Of a DNA stretch of 64,000 bases, positions 40,983 through 50,222 are shown piece by piece; position 1 is the stretch's first letter; each line of letters begins with the position of its first letter. Source of the stretch: Nocardioides ferulae (GTDB lineage Bacteria; Actinomycetota; Actinomycetes; Propionibacteriales; Nocardioidaceae). The position numbers were made by a program, and so were the translations under genes. Below the pieces are notes generated by a model that saw only the letters and a program-made list of their open reading frames with translations, did not search any database and was not told the DNA's origin. The stretch spans positions 434,001 to 498,000 of the forward strand of contig NZ_QZVR01000001.1 of the NCBI RefSeq assembly GCF_003660455.1, written 5' to 3'.

Positions 40983-43813
40983 CCGGCACACCCGAGTCCG
41001 GAGGCTCCGGGCCCGCCGAGGCCGAGCCGTCCCCGGCCGCGCGCTACGCGTCGTACCGTGCGCACCGCTCGCACCCGGTGCTCAAGGACTTCACCGCGCT
41101 CTACGACTTCGAGCTCGACGAGTTCCAGCTGCGGGCCTGCCGCGAGATCGAGGAGGGGCGCGGGGTGCTGGTGGCGGCGCCCACCGGCTCCGGCAAGACC
41201 ATCGTCGGCGAGTTCGCCGTCCACCTGGCCCTCGCGACCCGCCGCAAGGCCTTCTACACCACCCCGATCAAGGCGCTGTCGAACCAGAAGTTCCACGACC
41301 TCGTCGCGCGCTACGGCCCCGAGAACGTCGGCCTGCTCACCGGCGACAACGTCGTCAACGGCGAGGCGCCGATCGTGGTGATGACGACCGAGGTGCTGCG
41401 CAACATGCTCTACGCCGGCTCCCACACCCTGCTCGGCCTCGGGTTCGTCGTCATGGACGAGGTGCACTACCTCGCCGACCGCTCCCGCGGCGCGGTCTGG
41501 GAGGAGGTGATCATCCACCTGCCCGAGTCGGTGTCGCTGATCTCGCTGTCCGCGACGGTCTCCAACGCCGAGGAGTTCGGCGAGTGGCTCCAGACCGTGC
41601 GCGGCGAGACCGCCACCATCGTCGAGGAGCGGCGCCCGGTGCCGCTCTACCAGCACGTGATGGTGGGCCGCCGGATGCTCGACCTGTTCGCCTCCTCCGA
41701 CGTCGACGCGGCCGCCGGCTTCGTCAAGGAGGGGGCACCGGTCAACGACGAGCTCGTGAAGATCGCCCGCGACGACTGGGCCAGCAGTCGGCTGATGCGC
41801 GACCGGCGATCCCCCCGCAAGGGCAACCCCGGGTCGTCGAAGAACCCCCGCAACGTCGGCAACGGCCGGCGGGTCTGGATCCCCAGCCGGGCCGACGTCA
41901 TCGAGCGGCTCGACCACGAACGCATGCTGCCGGCGATCGTGTTCATCTTCAGCCGGGTCGGCTGCGACGCCGCCGTGCGGCAGTGCCTCGACGCCGGCAC
42001 CCGCCTCACCACCGCCGAGGAGCGCGAGGCGATCCGCGAGTACGTCGAGGCCGCCACCCGGCACCTGCCGCTCGAGGACCTCCACGTGCTCGGCTACCAC
42101 GACTTCCTCGACGGGCTGATGCGCGGCGTCGCCGCCCACCACGCCGGCATGCTGCCGGCGTTCAAGGAGTGCGTGGAGCAGCTGTTCGTACGCGGCCTGT
42201 GCAAGGTGGTCTTCGCCACCGAGACCCTCGCGCTCGGCATCAACATGCCGGCCCGCACCGTGGTGATCGAGAAGCTGTCGAAGTGGAACGGCGAGACCCA
42301 CGCCGACATCACCCCGGGGGAGTACACCCAGCTCACCGGCCGTGCCGGGCGCCGCGGCCTCGACATCGAGGGCCACGGCGTCGTGCTGTGGCAACCGGGC
42401 ATGAACCCCCGCGAGGTGGCCGGCCTGGCCTCCACCCGCACCTACCCGCTGCGCTCGTCGTTCCGCCCGTCGTACAACATGGCCGTCAACCTGGTGCACC
42501 ACTTCGGCCGCGGTCGCGGTCGCGAGCTCCTGGAGCAGTCCTTCGCCCAGTTCCAGGCCGACCGGGCCGTCGTCGGGCTGGCCCGGCAGCTGCGCAAGAG
42601 CGAGGACGCGCTCGAGGGCTACCGCGAGGCGGCGGCCTGCCACCTCGGCGACTTCATGGAGTACGCCGAGCTGCGCCGCCGGATCGGCGAGGAGGAGAAG
42701 AACGCCAGCCGGGCCCGGCGGGCCGACCGGCGCGACGAGGTGGTCGCCTCGTTGCGGCGGCTCAAGCCCGGCGACGTCATCCATGTGCCGGCCGGCAAGT
42801 TCGCCGGCTACGCCGTGGTCGTCGACCCCGGCGACGCCACCGAGGAGCCGCGCCCCTACGTCGTCACCGTCGAACGACAGGCTCGACGGCTGGCGCTCAT
42901 CGACTTCCCCAACCCGGTCGAGGCGCTCACCCGGATGCGGGTTCCCCGCAGCTTCAACGGGCGCAACCCGCAGATGCGACGCGACCTCGCGATGAACCTG
43001 CGGGCCCGCACCCAGGCGCTCCCGGTGCCGGGCCGTGGACGCGGCGACGACCGGCACGGCGGCTCCGCCCGGTCTGCGGCCGACCTCGAGATCGCCCGGC
43101 TGCGCGGCGAGCTCAAGGAGCACCCCTGTCACGCCTGCCCCGAGCGGGAGGACCACGCCCGGTGGGCCGAGCGCTGGTTCAAGCTCGATCGCGACGCCCG
43201 CACCCTGCGCCGCCGGGTCGAGCAGCGCACCAACACCGTCGCCCGCCAGTTCGACCGGGTCTGCGAGGTGCTGACCGCGCTCGACTACCTCGACGGCGAC
43301 GAGGTCACCCCGCGCGGTGCGCACCTGATGCGGCTCTACTCCGAGATGGACCTGGTGGCGGCCGAGTGCCTGCGCCAGGGCATCTGGGACGACCTGGACG
43401 CCTCCGGCCTGGCTGCCGCCCTCTCGGTGCTGGTCTTCGAGGCCCGGCGCCCCGACGACGCGTCGTCGCCGCGGCTCCCCGGCGGTGCGATCCAGGAGGC
43501 GATCGGCCGGACCGTGCGGCTGTGGGGCCAGCTCGACACCCTGGAGAAGGACCACCGGCTCGACTTCCTGCGCGCCCCCGACCTGGGCTTCGCCTGGGTC
43601 GCCTACCGGTGGGCCGAGGGCGACGAGCTCGACGACGTGCTGCTCGCCACCGAGCTGGCCGCCGGTGACTTCGTGCGCTGGATGAAGCAGCTGCTCGACC
43701 TGGCCGGGCAGGTCGCCGACGCAGCGGGCGACGCTCCGCTGCGCCAGACAGCCCGGGAGACGATCCGGCGGCTCAAGCGCGGGGTCGTGGCCTACTCGGC
43801 GCTCGCGGACTGA
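40979..43813 (+). CDS. helY: Ski2/Mtr4-like superfamily 2 RNA helicase (HelY-type)
   Basis: 944 residues. Motif Q/I is FQLRACREIEEGRGVLVAAPTGSGKT, motif II VVMDEVHYLAD (DEVH box), motif III LSATVSN and motif VI LTGRAGRRGLD. A basic loop sits between motifs III and IV. The C-terminal DSHCT domain has LDYLDGDEVTPRGAHLMRLYSEMD. The gene occurs next to tatC and the lipid kinase in many actinobacteria. It probably unwinds structured RNA in decay or processing. The ATG overlaps the preceding stop. The gene is convergent with the NmrA-like gene. Confidence 0.92.
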   Translation: MTGTPESGGSGPAEAEPSPAARYASYRAHRSHPVLKDFTALYDFELDEFQLRACREIEEGRGVLVAAPTGSGKTIVGEFAVHLALATRRKAFYTTPIKALSNQKFHDLVARYGPENVGLLTGDNVVNGEAPIVVMTTEVLRNMLYAGSHTLLGLGFVVMDEVHYLADRSRGAVWEEVIIHLPESVSLISLSATVSNAEEFGEWLQTVRGETATIVEERRPVPLYQHVMVGRRMLDLFASSDVDAAAGFVKEGAPVNDELVKIARDDWASSRLMRDRRSPRKGNPGSSKNPRNVGNGRRVWIPSRADVIERLDHERMLPAIVFIFSRVGCDAAVRQCLDAGTRLTTAEEREAIREYVEAATRHLPLEDLHVLGYHDFLDGLMRGVAAHHAGMLPAFKECVEQLFVRGLCKVVFATETLALGINMPARTVVIEKLSKWNGETHADITPGEYTQLTGRAGRRGLDIEGHGVVLWQPGMNPREVAGLASTRTYPLRSSFRPSYNMAVNLVHHFGRGRGRELLEQSFAQFQADRAVVGLARQLRKSEDALEGYREAAACHLGDFMEYAELRRRIGEEEKNASRARRADRRDEVVASLRRLKPGDVIHVPAGKFAGYAVVVDPGDATEEPRPYVVTVERQARRLALIDFPNPVEALTRMRVPRSFNGRNPQMRRDLAMNLRARTQALPVPGRGRGDDRHGGSARSAADLEIARLRGELKEHPCHACPEREDHARWAERWFKLDRDARTLRRRVEQRTNTVARQFDRVCEVLTALDYLDGDEVTPRGAHLMRLYSEMDLVAAECLRQGIWDDLDASGLAAALSVLVFEARRPDDASSPRLPGGAIQEAIGRTVRLWGQLDTLEKDHRLDFLRAPDLGFAWVAYRWAEGDELDDVLLATELAAGDFVRWMKQLLDLAGQVADAAGDAPLRQTARETIRRLKRGVVAYSALAD

Positions 43814-43842
43814 TCCCGGGCCTCCGGCCGGTGAATCCCGGC

Positions 43843-44505
43843 TCAGCCCTCCGCTGCGGTCTGGACCGCCTCGACGATCGCGGTGTCGCCGCCGACCAGC
43901 TCCCATTGCTTGCCGATGGCGCCCTCCAGGTCCAGCACGGCCGCCAGCACGGCCGCGACGTCGGCACGGGGGATCTCGCCCCGGTCGACCCGCTCAGCCA
44001 CGGTGACCGTGCCGGTGGCGGGGTCGTCGGTGAGCGCGCCGGGGCGGAGGATCGTCCACTGCAGGCCGCTGTCGCGCAGGGCGGCGTCGGCATCTCGCTT
44101 GGCCTCGACATAGGCGCGCCACACGTCGGCCGTGTCGTCGGGCAGCGGCTCGTCGACCCCGATCGCGGAGACCTGGACGAACCGGTCGATACCGGCCTGT
44201 CGGGCGGCCTCGATCGACTTCAGCGACCCCTCGAGGTCGACGGTGCGCTTGCGTTCGATGTTGCCGTCGGGCCCGCCGCCGGCGGCGAACACCACCGCCC
44301 GGCAGCCCTGGAACGCCGCGGCGAACGCGTCGACGTCGTCCTTCTCGATATCGAGCAGGCGGACCTCGGCGCCCATGCTCTCCAGGTCTGCGCGGTACTC
44401 CTCCCTGCGGACCAGCGCGACCGGCGTGTGCTGGGCACGCACCAGGATCGGGTGCAGGAGACGGGCCACCTGTCCGTGGCCTCCGACGACGGCGATTCGG
44501 CTCAT
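43843..44505 (-). CDS. NAD(P)-binding NmrA/SDR-like protein
   Basis: 220 residues. IAVVGGHGQVARLLHPIL is a Rossmann GxxGxxA nucleotide-binding loop. VVFAAGGG follows strand 4 and FVQVSAIG strand 5. LQWTILRPGALTDDPATG is the conserved end segment of atypical short-chain dehydrogenases. There is no YxxxK catalytic pair in the normal place, so it may be a reductase of another type or an NADP sensor. The ATG has TAGGTT six bases upstream. Confidence 0.87.
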   Translation of the reverse strand: MSRIAVVGGHGQVARLLHPILVRAQHTPVALVRREEYRADLESMGAEVRLLDIEKDDVDAFAAAFQGCRAVVFAAGGGPDGNIERKRTVDLEGSLKSIEAARQAGIDRFVQVSAIGVDEPLPDDTADVWRAYVEAKRDADAALRDSGLQWTILRPGALTDDPATGTVTVAERVDRGEIPRADVAAVLAAVLDLEGAIGKQWELVGGDTAIVEAVQTAAEG

Positions 44506-44511
44506 GGCGCC

Positions 44512-44517
44512 AACCTA
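44512..44517 (-). promoter_or_regulatory. -10 (leaderless) of NmrA-like gene
   Basis: TAGGTT on the minus strand ends 6 nt before the ATG at 44505. Confidence 0.5.
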
Positions 44518-44541
44518 CGGGCGGGGTGGTGGGAGGGTCGT

Positions 44542-45480
44542 TCAGCCCTGCAGGGCCGTCACCAACCGCTGGGCCGGCCCCTCGAGGTTCCACCGCTGCG
44601 CGAGCACGAGAACCTGGTCCGGGTCGGCCGGGGTCCGCGGCAGCGCGGTGGCCGGTGCGCCGAGGTCGATGTCGCGCGCGACCGCGACCACCTTGGGGGC
44701 CACCGACAGATAGTCGGCGGCCGCCTTGATCTTGCCCCGGGGGCCGGGCCCCATCCCCGAGTCGGGATCGTGGGCTGCCGCGAGGATGCCGGCCATGTCG
44801 CGGTACCGCTCGAGCAGGGTGGCGGCGGTCTTCTCACCGACGCCGGCGACGCCGGGCAGCCCGTCCGACGCGTCGCCGCGCAACGTCGCGAAGTCGGCGT
44901 ACTGGCGTGCGTCGATGCCGTACTTCGCGCGCACCCAGGCGTTGTCGACCCGCTCGTGCCGGCCCACGCCGCGGGCGATGTAGAGGACCCGCACCTCGGC
45001 CTCGTCGTCGACGAGCTGGAACAGGTCGCGGTCGCCGGTGACGACGTCGACCGGCATGCCGGCCCCGGTGGCGAGCGTGCCGATCACGTCGTCGGCCTCG
45101 TAGCCGGGAGCCCCGACGACGGTGATGCCGAACGCGGTCAGGATCTCGCGGATGATCGGGATCTGCAGCTCGAGAGGGTCCGGCACCTCCTCGACGTCCG
45201 GCCCGGTCGACACCTCCGCGACCACGCGATGCGCCTTGTACGACGGGAGCAGGTCGACCCGCCACTGCGGACGCCAGTCGTCGTCCCAGCAGCACACCAG
45301 GTCGGTCGGGTGGTAGTCGCCGACCAGCCGGGCGATGAAGTCGAGCAGACCGCGGACCGCGTTGACGTTGGTGCCGTCCTCGGCCTTGATCTCCGGGACC
45401 CCGAAGAACGCCCGGAAGTACATCGAGGCGGTGTCGAGCAGCATCAGGCGGCCGGTCTGCGGTCTGGTCACGCGCGGCAT
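44542..45480 (-). CDS. second 5'-3' exonuclease family protein
   Basis: 312 residues. LMLLDTASMYFRAFFGVP, GYEADDVIGTLAT, VVTGDRDLFQLVDD and LRGDASDGLPGVAGVGEKTAATLL are the 5'-nuclease acidic motifs and helix-hairpin-helix. These are closer to polymerase I N-termini than the protein at 99-1076. It has no polymerase domain. It probably removes RNA primers or flaps. The ATG at 45480 is preferred; later starts such as the ATG opening MLLDTAS would still leave a complete nuclease. It is divergent from the AsnC gene across 31 bp. Confidence 0.9.
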   Translation of the reverse strand: MPRVTRPQTGRLMLLDTASMYFRAFFGVPEIKAEDGTNVNAVRGLLDFIARLVGDYHPTDLVCCWDDDWRPQWRVDLLPSYKAHRVVAEVSTGPDVEEVPDPLELQIPIIREILTAFGITVVGAPGYEADDVIGTLATGAGMPVDVVTGDRDLFQLVDDEAEVRVLYIARGVGRHERVDNAWVRAKYGIDARQYADFATLRGDASDGLPGVAGVGEKTAATLLERYRDMAGILAAAHDPDSGMGPGPRGKIKAAADYLSVAPKVVAVARDIDLGAPATALPRTPADPDQVLVLAQRWNLEGPAQRLVTALQG

Positions 45481-45498
45481 CCTGCCACGGGTGTGCCC

Positions 45499-45504
45499 TA
45501 GCCT
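45499..45504 (+). promoter_or_regulatory. -10 (leaderless) of AsnC-family gene
   Basis: TAGCCT ends 7 nt before the GTG at 45512. Confidence 0.5.
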
Positions 45505-45511
45505 GGGGCCC

Positions 45512-45964
45512 GTGACCCCGTCCGACCTGGAAGGCACCGACCGCCGCATCCTCGAGCTGCTCTCCGTCGACGGGCGGATGTCCTACACCGACCTCGGCAA
45601 GGCCACCGGTCTGTCGACCTCGGCTGTGCACCAGCGGGTCAAGCGGCTCGAGCAGCGCGGCCTGATCCTCGGCTACGGCGCGACCGTGAACTACGACGGA
45701 ATCGGCTTGGCGCTCACTGCGTTCATCTCGATCCGCCCGATCGACCCCTCGCAACCCGACGACTGCCCCGACCGGCTGCGCGACATCACCGAGATCGAGT
45801 CGTGCTGGTCGGTGGCGGGGGAGGAGTCCTACATCCTCAAGATCCGGACCGCCACCCCGCACGACCTCGAGCACCTGCTCGCCCGGATCCGGGCGGCGGC
45901 GAACGTCTCGACCCGCACCACGATCGTGTTGTCGACGTTCTACGAGAACCGTCCGGTCACCTGA
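45512..45964 (+). CDS. Lrp/AsnC family transcriptional regulator
   Basis: 150 residues. The N-terminal helix-turn-helix is LEGTDRRILELLSVDGRMSY, then DLGKATGLSTSAVHQRVKRL. The RAM domain follows, with VAGEESYILKIRTATPHDLEHLLARI, which binds an amino-acid effector and forms octamers. Members often sense amino acids such as leucine or lysine. It is convergent with kamA and next to the lysine genes, so lysine or beta-lysine sensing is a reasonable guess, not shown. Confidence 0.93.
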   Translation: MTPSDLEGTDRRILELLSVDGRMSYTDLGKATGLSTSAVHQRVKRLEQRGLILGYGATVNYDGIGLALTAFISIRPIDPSQPDDCPDRLRDITEIESCWSVAGEESYILKIRTATPHDLEHLLARIRAAANVSTRTTIVLSTFYENRPVT

Positions 45965-46010
45965 GCCGGCGTCGGATCACCGGAGATCCGGTGATCCCAG
46001 CGAGGCTCAG
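45961..46010. terminator. bidirectional terminator between AsnC and kamA genes
   Basis: A nested dyad. GGATCACCGG at 45974-45983 pairs with CCGGTGATCC at 45988-45997, and outside it CTGAGCC (45961-45967) pairs with GGCTCAG (46004-46010). Both coding regions end inside the structure, so it serves the two convergent genes. Confidence 0.75.
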
Positions 46011-47392
46011 CGGCCCCCGTGCTGCTCCCACCAGGCCCGGCCGGCCTCGGGGAGGGTGTGGATCGGGTCGTAGTACTCGTAGGTGCGCGACAGCGCGTCG
46101 GGGTCGGTGGACTCGATCGAGGTGCGGTAGTTCTTGGTCCAGTAGGAGATGCCGCGCTCGGTGTCGTAGGACGAGACCTGGTGCACCCAGCGCTTGCCGA
46201 CGAACGGGACGTCGCAGACGATCCGCGGGGTGGCGAAGCCGGGCAGGTAGCCCATGATGTGGTGCTGCAGCCGCTGGGCGTCGGCGACCGAGACCCGCCA
46301 GTGCTCCGAGAACGGGATCATGTCGCACATGTAGAAGTAGTAGGGCATGATCTGCGCCCCGTCGAGCAGCCGGAACGACAGGTCGAGCAGCTCGTGCGGG
46401 TCGGCGTTGACCCCGTTCAGCAGCACGCCCTGGTTGCGGACGTCGCGCACGCCGGCCTCCAGCATCGCCGCCGACGCCTCGGCGACCAGCGGGGTGATCG
46501 AGTTGGCGTGGTTGGCGTGGGTGTGGATGGCCAGCGACACCCCGCGCGCCCGGGCCACGCCCGCCACGCGGGCCATGCCGGCGCGGACCTCGTCGCCGAG
46601 CCAGTGCTGGGGGAGCCCGACCAGCGCCTTGGTGGCCAGCCGGATGTCGCGGATGTTCTCGATCTCCAGCAGCGAGTCCAAGAACGCCTCGAGCCGGGGC
46701 CACGGCATGTTGGCCACGTCGCCGCCGGAGACGACGACGTCGCGCACCGCCGGCGTGGTGCGCAGGTAGGACATCATCGCCTCGAGGCGGTCCACCGGCT
46801 TGATGAGGAACTTGTGCTTGTCGATGACCGGGGTGGAGTTGCCCACCAGGTCCATCCGGGTGCAGTGGCCGCAGTACTGCGGGCAGGTCGGGAGCAGTTC
46901 GGCCAGCACCTTGGTGGGGTAGCGGTGGGTCAGCCCCTCGGCGACCCACATGTCCTGCTCGTGCAGCGAGTCGCGGGTCGCATAGGGGTGGGAGGGCCAG
47001 TCGGTGCGCCGGTCGGAGAACACCGGGATCATGTAGTGGCGCACCGGGTCGGCGTAGAACGCCTCGGTCAGCGAGCCCGGCCCGGCCGGCACCGCCGCGG
47101 GCATCATCGTGTTCATCATCTGCGGCGGGACCAGCATCGACATGGTCGCGCGCTCGGCCTGGTCGCGCTCGAGGTCGGCGTAGAAGCGGTCGTCGACCAG
47201 GTCGCCCAGCAGCTCGCGCAACTGGCGCACGTTCTTCACACAGTGGGAGCGCTGCCACTGCGCCGTGCGCCATTCGTCCTCGGTCACCCCGGCCCAGCCG
47301 GGGAAGCGCCGCCAGTCGGGCTCGACCAGCTCGGCACGCCGATAGGCGTAGGGCTGCTCGGACCGCTCGTGGCGGATGGTGTCGATGCTCAA
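46007..47392 (-). CDS. kamA: L-lysine 2,3-aminomutase KamA
   Basis: 461 residues, radical SAM and PLP enzyme. LPTCPQYCGHCTRMD holds the 4Fe-4S cysteines 170, 174 and 177. VVVSGGDVANM, IHTHANHANSITP, NQGVLLNGVNAD and MPYYFYMCDM are family core segments, the later ones around the PLP and substrate site. It converts L-lysine to L-beta-lysine, the first step of the lysine fermentation route. A homologue for antibiotic or osmolyte synthesis would look alike; the adjacent kdd, kamDE and kal point to catabolism. It is divergent from kdd. Confidence 0.93.
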   Translation of the reverse strand: MSIDTIRHERSEQPYAYRRAELVEPDWRRFPGWAGVTEDEWRTAQWQRSHCVKNVRQLRELLGDLVDDRFYADLERDQAERATMSMLVPPQMMNTMMPAAVPAGPGSLTEAFYADPVRHYMIPVFSDRRTDWPSHPYATRDSLHEQDMWVAEGLTHRYPTKVLAELLPTCPQYCGHCTRMDLVGNSTPVIDKHKFLIKPVDRLEAMMSYLRTTPAVRDVVVSGGDVANMPWPRLEAFLDSLLEIENIRDIRLATKALVGLPQHWLGDEVRAGMARVAGVARARGVSLAIHTHANHANSITPLVAEASAAMLEAGVRDVRNQGVLLNGVNADPHELLDLSFRLLDGAQIMPYYFYMCDMIPFSEHWRVSVADAQRLQHHIMGYLPGFATPRIVCDVPFVGKRWVHQVSSYDTERGISYWTKNYRTSIESTDPDALSRTYEYYDPIHTLPEAGRAWWEQHGGR

Positions 47393-47528
47393 GACGTGCT
47401 CCCTCGTCGGCGGCCTGGCGGCGGCGATCAGCGGTCGGTCGGCGGTCGGTGCCTGGCGGCGAGTCGGTTGTGCCGGCTGCCCCCACCTGCGAGAGTACGA
47501 GGAGAAAGTGCGGGGCGTCCACAGACGC

Positions 47529-47558
47529 GCCGCAATATTTGCGGCCTGACACGTGTCA
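47529..47558. promoter_or_regulatory. two operator-like palindromes in the kamA/kdd gap
   Basis: GCCGCAA at 47529-47535 and TTGCGGC at 47539-47545 form a perfect dyad around TAT. It is followed 1 nt later by the perfect 12-bp palindrome TGACACGTGTCA at 47547-47558. The AT-rich centre of the first dyad (AATATTT) could be a -10. AAGGA, the kdd ribosome site, follows at 47561. The rest of the 176-bp gap holds short GGTCGGCGGTC-type repeats at about 47428-47450. Confidence 0.6.
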
Positions 47559-47574
47559 AGAAGGACAGATGACC

Positions 47575-48648
47575 ATGACCGACCTTCGCCGTGGCGATCC
47601 GACCGGGCTCCACCGGGTGCTCGACCCGGCTGGCGTGCTGCCCCAGGCCGCGCACCGCCTCGACACCCGCGCCGAGCTCTGGCCCGACGAGGTGCGCGTG
47701 CGCGTCGAGCGGCTCAACCTCGATGCCGCGTCCTACCGGCAGCTCGAGCGCACCCACACCGTCGACGGCGCGGTCGACGGCGACGCGGTCCGCCAGGCGG
47801 TGCTTGACATCGTCGCCGCACGCGGCAAGATGCAGAACCCGGTCACCGGATCCGGCGGCATGCTGGTCGGCACCGTCGAGGAGGTCGGGCCCGACTCGCC
47901 GCTCGGCCTGCGCGTGGGCGACCGGGTGGCCACGCTGGTCTCGCTCACCCTCACTCCGCTGGTCATCGAGGACGCCCTGGCCCGGTGGGACGGCCGGGGC
48001 GAGCAGGTGCCCTGCGACGGGTACGCCGTGCTGTTCGGCCGCTCGATCGCTGCGGTGCTGCCCGACGACCTGCCCGCCGAGCTGAGCCTGTCGGTCATGG
48101 ACGTCTGCGGGGCACCCGCCCTGACCGCCCGCGTCGTGGCGGAGCACGCCGCCCGCGACGGCCGCGCACCGACGGTGACCGTGATCGGCGGCGCCGGCAA
48201 GTCCGGGTCGCTCAGCCTGGCCGCGGCCCGCCGGGCCGGCGCCGGCCGCACCATCGGGGTGGTGCCGCACCAGGGCGAGGCCGGGCTGCTGACGCAGGCC
48301 GGGCTCGCCGACGAGGTGGTCATCGCCGACGCCCGCGACCCGATCGCCCTGCGTGACGCGGTGGCCGCGGCCGGAGGTCCGGCCGACGTCACGGTCGTCT
48401 GTGTCGACGTGCCCGGCTGCGAGGGCGGGGCCGTCCTGGCCACCGCCGATCGGGGCACCGTGGTCTTCTTCTCGATGGCCACCTCGTTCTCGGCCGCCGC
48501 CCTGGGCGCCGAGGGGCTGGCCGCCGACGTGACGATGCTGGTCGGGAACGGCTACCTCCCCGGCCACGCGGCGTACGCCCTCGACCTGATCCGCGAGCAC
48601 GCCGGTGTCCGCGGGCTCTTCGAGCGGCGGCTCGAGGTGTCGGCGTGA
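47575..48648 (+). CDS. kdd: L-erythro-3,5-diaminohexanoate dehydrogenase
   Basis: 357 residues. TVTVIGGAGKSGSLSLAAARRAG is the NAD-binding Rossmann loop. The N-terminal substrate domain includes ARGKMQNPVTGSGGMLVGTVEEVG, characteristic of this family and unlike standard alcohol dehydrogenases. It oxidatively deaminates 3,5-diaminohexanoate to 5-amino-3-oxohexanoate, with NAD(P). ATG 47575 has AAGGA 9 nt upstream; ATG 47569 is possible with poor spacing. The GTG of kamD overlaps its stop. Confidence 0.93.
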   Translation: MTDLRRGDPTGLHRVLDPAGVLPQAAHRLDTRAELWPDEVRVRVERLNLDAASYRQLERTHTVDGAVDGDAVRQAVLDIVAARGKMQNPVTGSGGMLVGTVEEVGPDSPLGLRVGDRVATLVSLTLTPLVIEDALARWDGRGEQVPCDGYAVLFGRSIAAVLPDDLPAELSLSVMDVCGAPALTARVVAEHAARDGRAPTVTVIGGAGKSGSLSLAAARRAGAGRTIGVVPHQGEAGLLTQAGLADEVVIADARDPIALRDAVAAAGGPADVTVVCVDVPGCEGGAVLATADRGTVVFFSMATSFSAAALGAEGLAADVTMLVGNGYLPGHAAYALDLIREHAGVRGLFERRLEVSA

Positions 48649-50222
48649 GCCGGGGCAAGCTCGACCTCGACCCGGCCACGGTACGCCGTGCGCGCAGCCT
48701 CGCCCGCAAGGCCGGGCAGCCGATCGTCGAGATGGCCCAGCAGCACACCACGGTCGCCGTGGAGCGGGCGACCCTGCGCCTCGGCGGCCTCGGCGGGGCG
48801 GACCAGGAGGGCACACCGTGGGTCAATCGCCTGCTCGACGTGGTCCGCGCCGACCTCGCCGCCGACGGGGGCCTCGAGCACGGCGTCGCGTTGCCGGTGT
48901 GGGACGCGCTGCTGCGCGGCGAGGCCGAGGACCTCGCGACGCTCGCGCAGAGGGCATCCGCCGGCTCGGTGCGTTTCCGGCTCCCGGAGGGCCGCGACGC
49001 CACCCGGGCGCGCAGCGCGTCGCGCAAGCAGGTCGGGCAGGGCATCCGGCGCATCGACTCCCGCCGTCGCGAGCGGGACCGGCTGATCAAGCGCTTCGGC
49101 GACGCGCCCCGCACCCCGTGGATCTATCTGATCGTCGCCACCGGCGACATCTACGAGGACATCCCGCAGGCCCAACAGGCCGCCCGCGAGGGCGCCGACG
49201 TGATCGCGGTGATCCGCTCCACCGGGCAGAGCCTGCTCGACTACGTCCCCGAGGGCGCGACCCGCGAGGGCTTCGCCGGCACCTACGCCACCCAGGAGAA
49301 CTTCCGGCTGATGCGGGCGGCGCTCGACGAGTCCAGCAAGGAGCTGGGCCGCTACGTGCGCCTGACCAACTACGCCAGTGGCCTCTGCATGCCCGAGATC
49401 GCCGCGTTGGCCGGGCTCGAGCGCCTCGACATGATGCTCAACGACTCGATGTACGGCATCCTCTTCCGCGACATCAACCCGGTCCGCACCTTCGTCGACC
49501 AGCGCTTCAGCCGGCAGGTGCACGCTCGCGCGGGCATCATCATCAACACCGGCGAGGACAACTACCTCACCACCGCCGATGCGGTCGAGGCCGCGCACAC
49601 GGTCACCACCAGCCAGCTCCTCAACGAGTACTTCGCCAAGGAGGCCGGCCTCGAGGACTGGCAGCTGGGCCTCGGTCATGCCTTCGAGATCGACCCCGAC
49701 GTGCCCGACTCGTTCCGCCTCGAGCTGGCCCACGCACTGCTCGCCCGCGAGCTGTTCCCCGAGGCCCCGCTGAAGTGGATGCCGCCCACCCGGCACATGA
49801 CCGGCGACATCTTCCGCGGCTACCTGCTCGACGGGTTCTTCAACCTCGCGGGCGCGCTCACCGGACAGGGGATCCTGCTGGTCGGCATGATGACCGAGGC
49901 CGTGGTGACGCCTTGGCTCTCCGACCGCGACCTGGCGCTGCAGAACGTGCGCTACGTGCTCGAGTCGGCGGGCAGCCTGCACGAGGACTTCCACCCTGCG
50001 CCCGACGGCCTGATCGCCACCCGGGCCCGCCAGGTGCTGGGGGAGACGCTCGAGCTGCTGGAACGGATCATCGACCACGAGCACGGCCTGCTCGACGCGA
50101 TCGCCGACGGCACCTTCGGGCTGATGCGCCGCCCCTCCGACGGAGGCCGCGGACTCGACGGCGTCGCCCGCAAGTCGGCCGCCTACTACAACCCCGCCAC
50201 CGAGCTGCTGGAGGAGAAGTGA
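48645..50222 (+). CDS. kamD: beta-lysine 5,6-aminomutase alpha subunit
   Basis: 525 residues, matching the family length. The TIM-barrel segments YLIVATGDIYEDIPQAQQAA, IRSTGQSLLDYVPEGAT and LNDSMYGILFRDINPVR, and GQGILLVGMMTEAV near the end, are typical. With the beta subunit it uses adenosylcobalamin and PLP to move the terminal amino group of beta-lysine from C6 to C5. GTG start overlapping the kdd stop; the next GTG overlaps its own stop. Confidence 0.95.
   Translation: MSRGKLDLDPATVRRARSLARKAGQPIVEMAQQHTTVAVERATLRLGGLGGADQEGTPWVNRLLDVVRADLAADGGLEHGVALPVWDALLRGEAEDLATLAQRASAGSVRFRLPEGRDATRARSASRKQVGQGIRRIDSRRRERDRLIKRFGDAPRTPWIYLIVATGDIYEDIPQAQQAAREGADVIAVIRSTGQSLLDYVPEGATREGFAGTYATQENFRLMRAALDESSKELGRYVRLTNYASGLCMPEIAALAGLERLDMMLNDSMYGILFRDINPVRTFVDQRFSRQVHARAGIIINTGEDNYLTTADAVEAAHTVTTSQLLNEYFAKEAGLEDWQLGLGHAFEIDPDVPDSFRLELAHALLARELFPEAPLKWMPPTRHMTGDIFRGYLLDGFFNLAGALTGQGILLVGMMTEAVVTPWLSDRDLALQNVRYVLESAGSLHEDFHPAPDGLIATRARQVLGETLELLERIIDHEHGLLDAIADGTFGLMRRPSDGGRGLDGVARKSAAYYNPATELLEEK

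Noticed and set aside
40904..43906. 1000-codon minus-strand frame opposite the helicase gene
   Set aside because: Same shadow effect; the helicase has all its motifs and the antisense product has none.
45961..46010. Operator for the AsnC regulator
   Set aside because: The nested dyad lies between two convergent gene ends, which fits a terminator far better.
47393..47574. Cobalamin or lysine riboswitch ahead of the B12-dependent lysine operon
   Set aside because: Too short a leader before kdd and no conserved core; the dyads look like protein operators.
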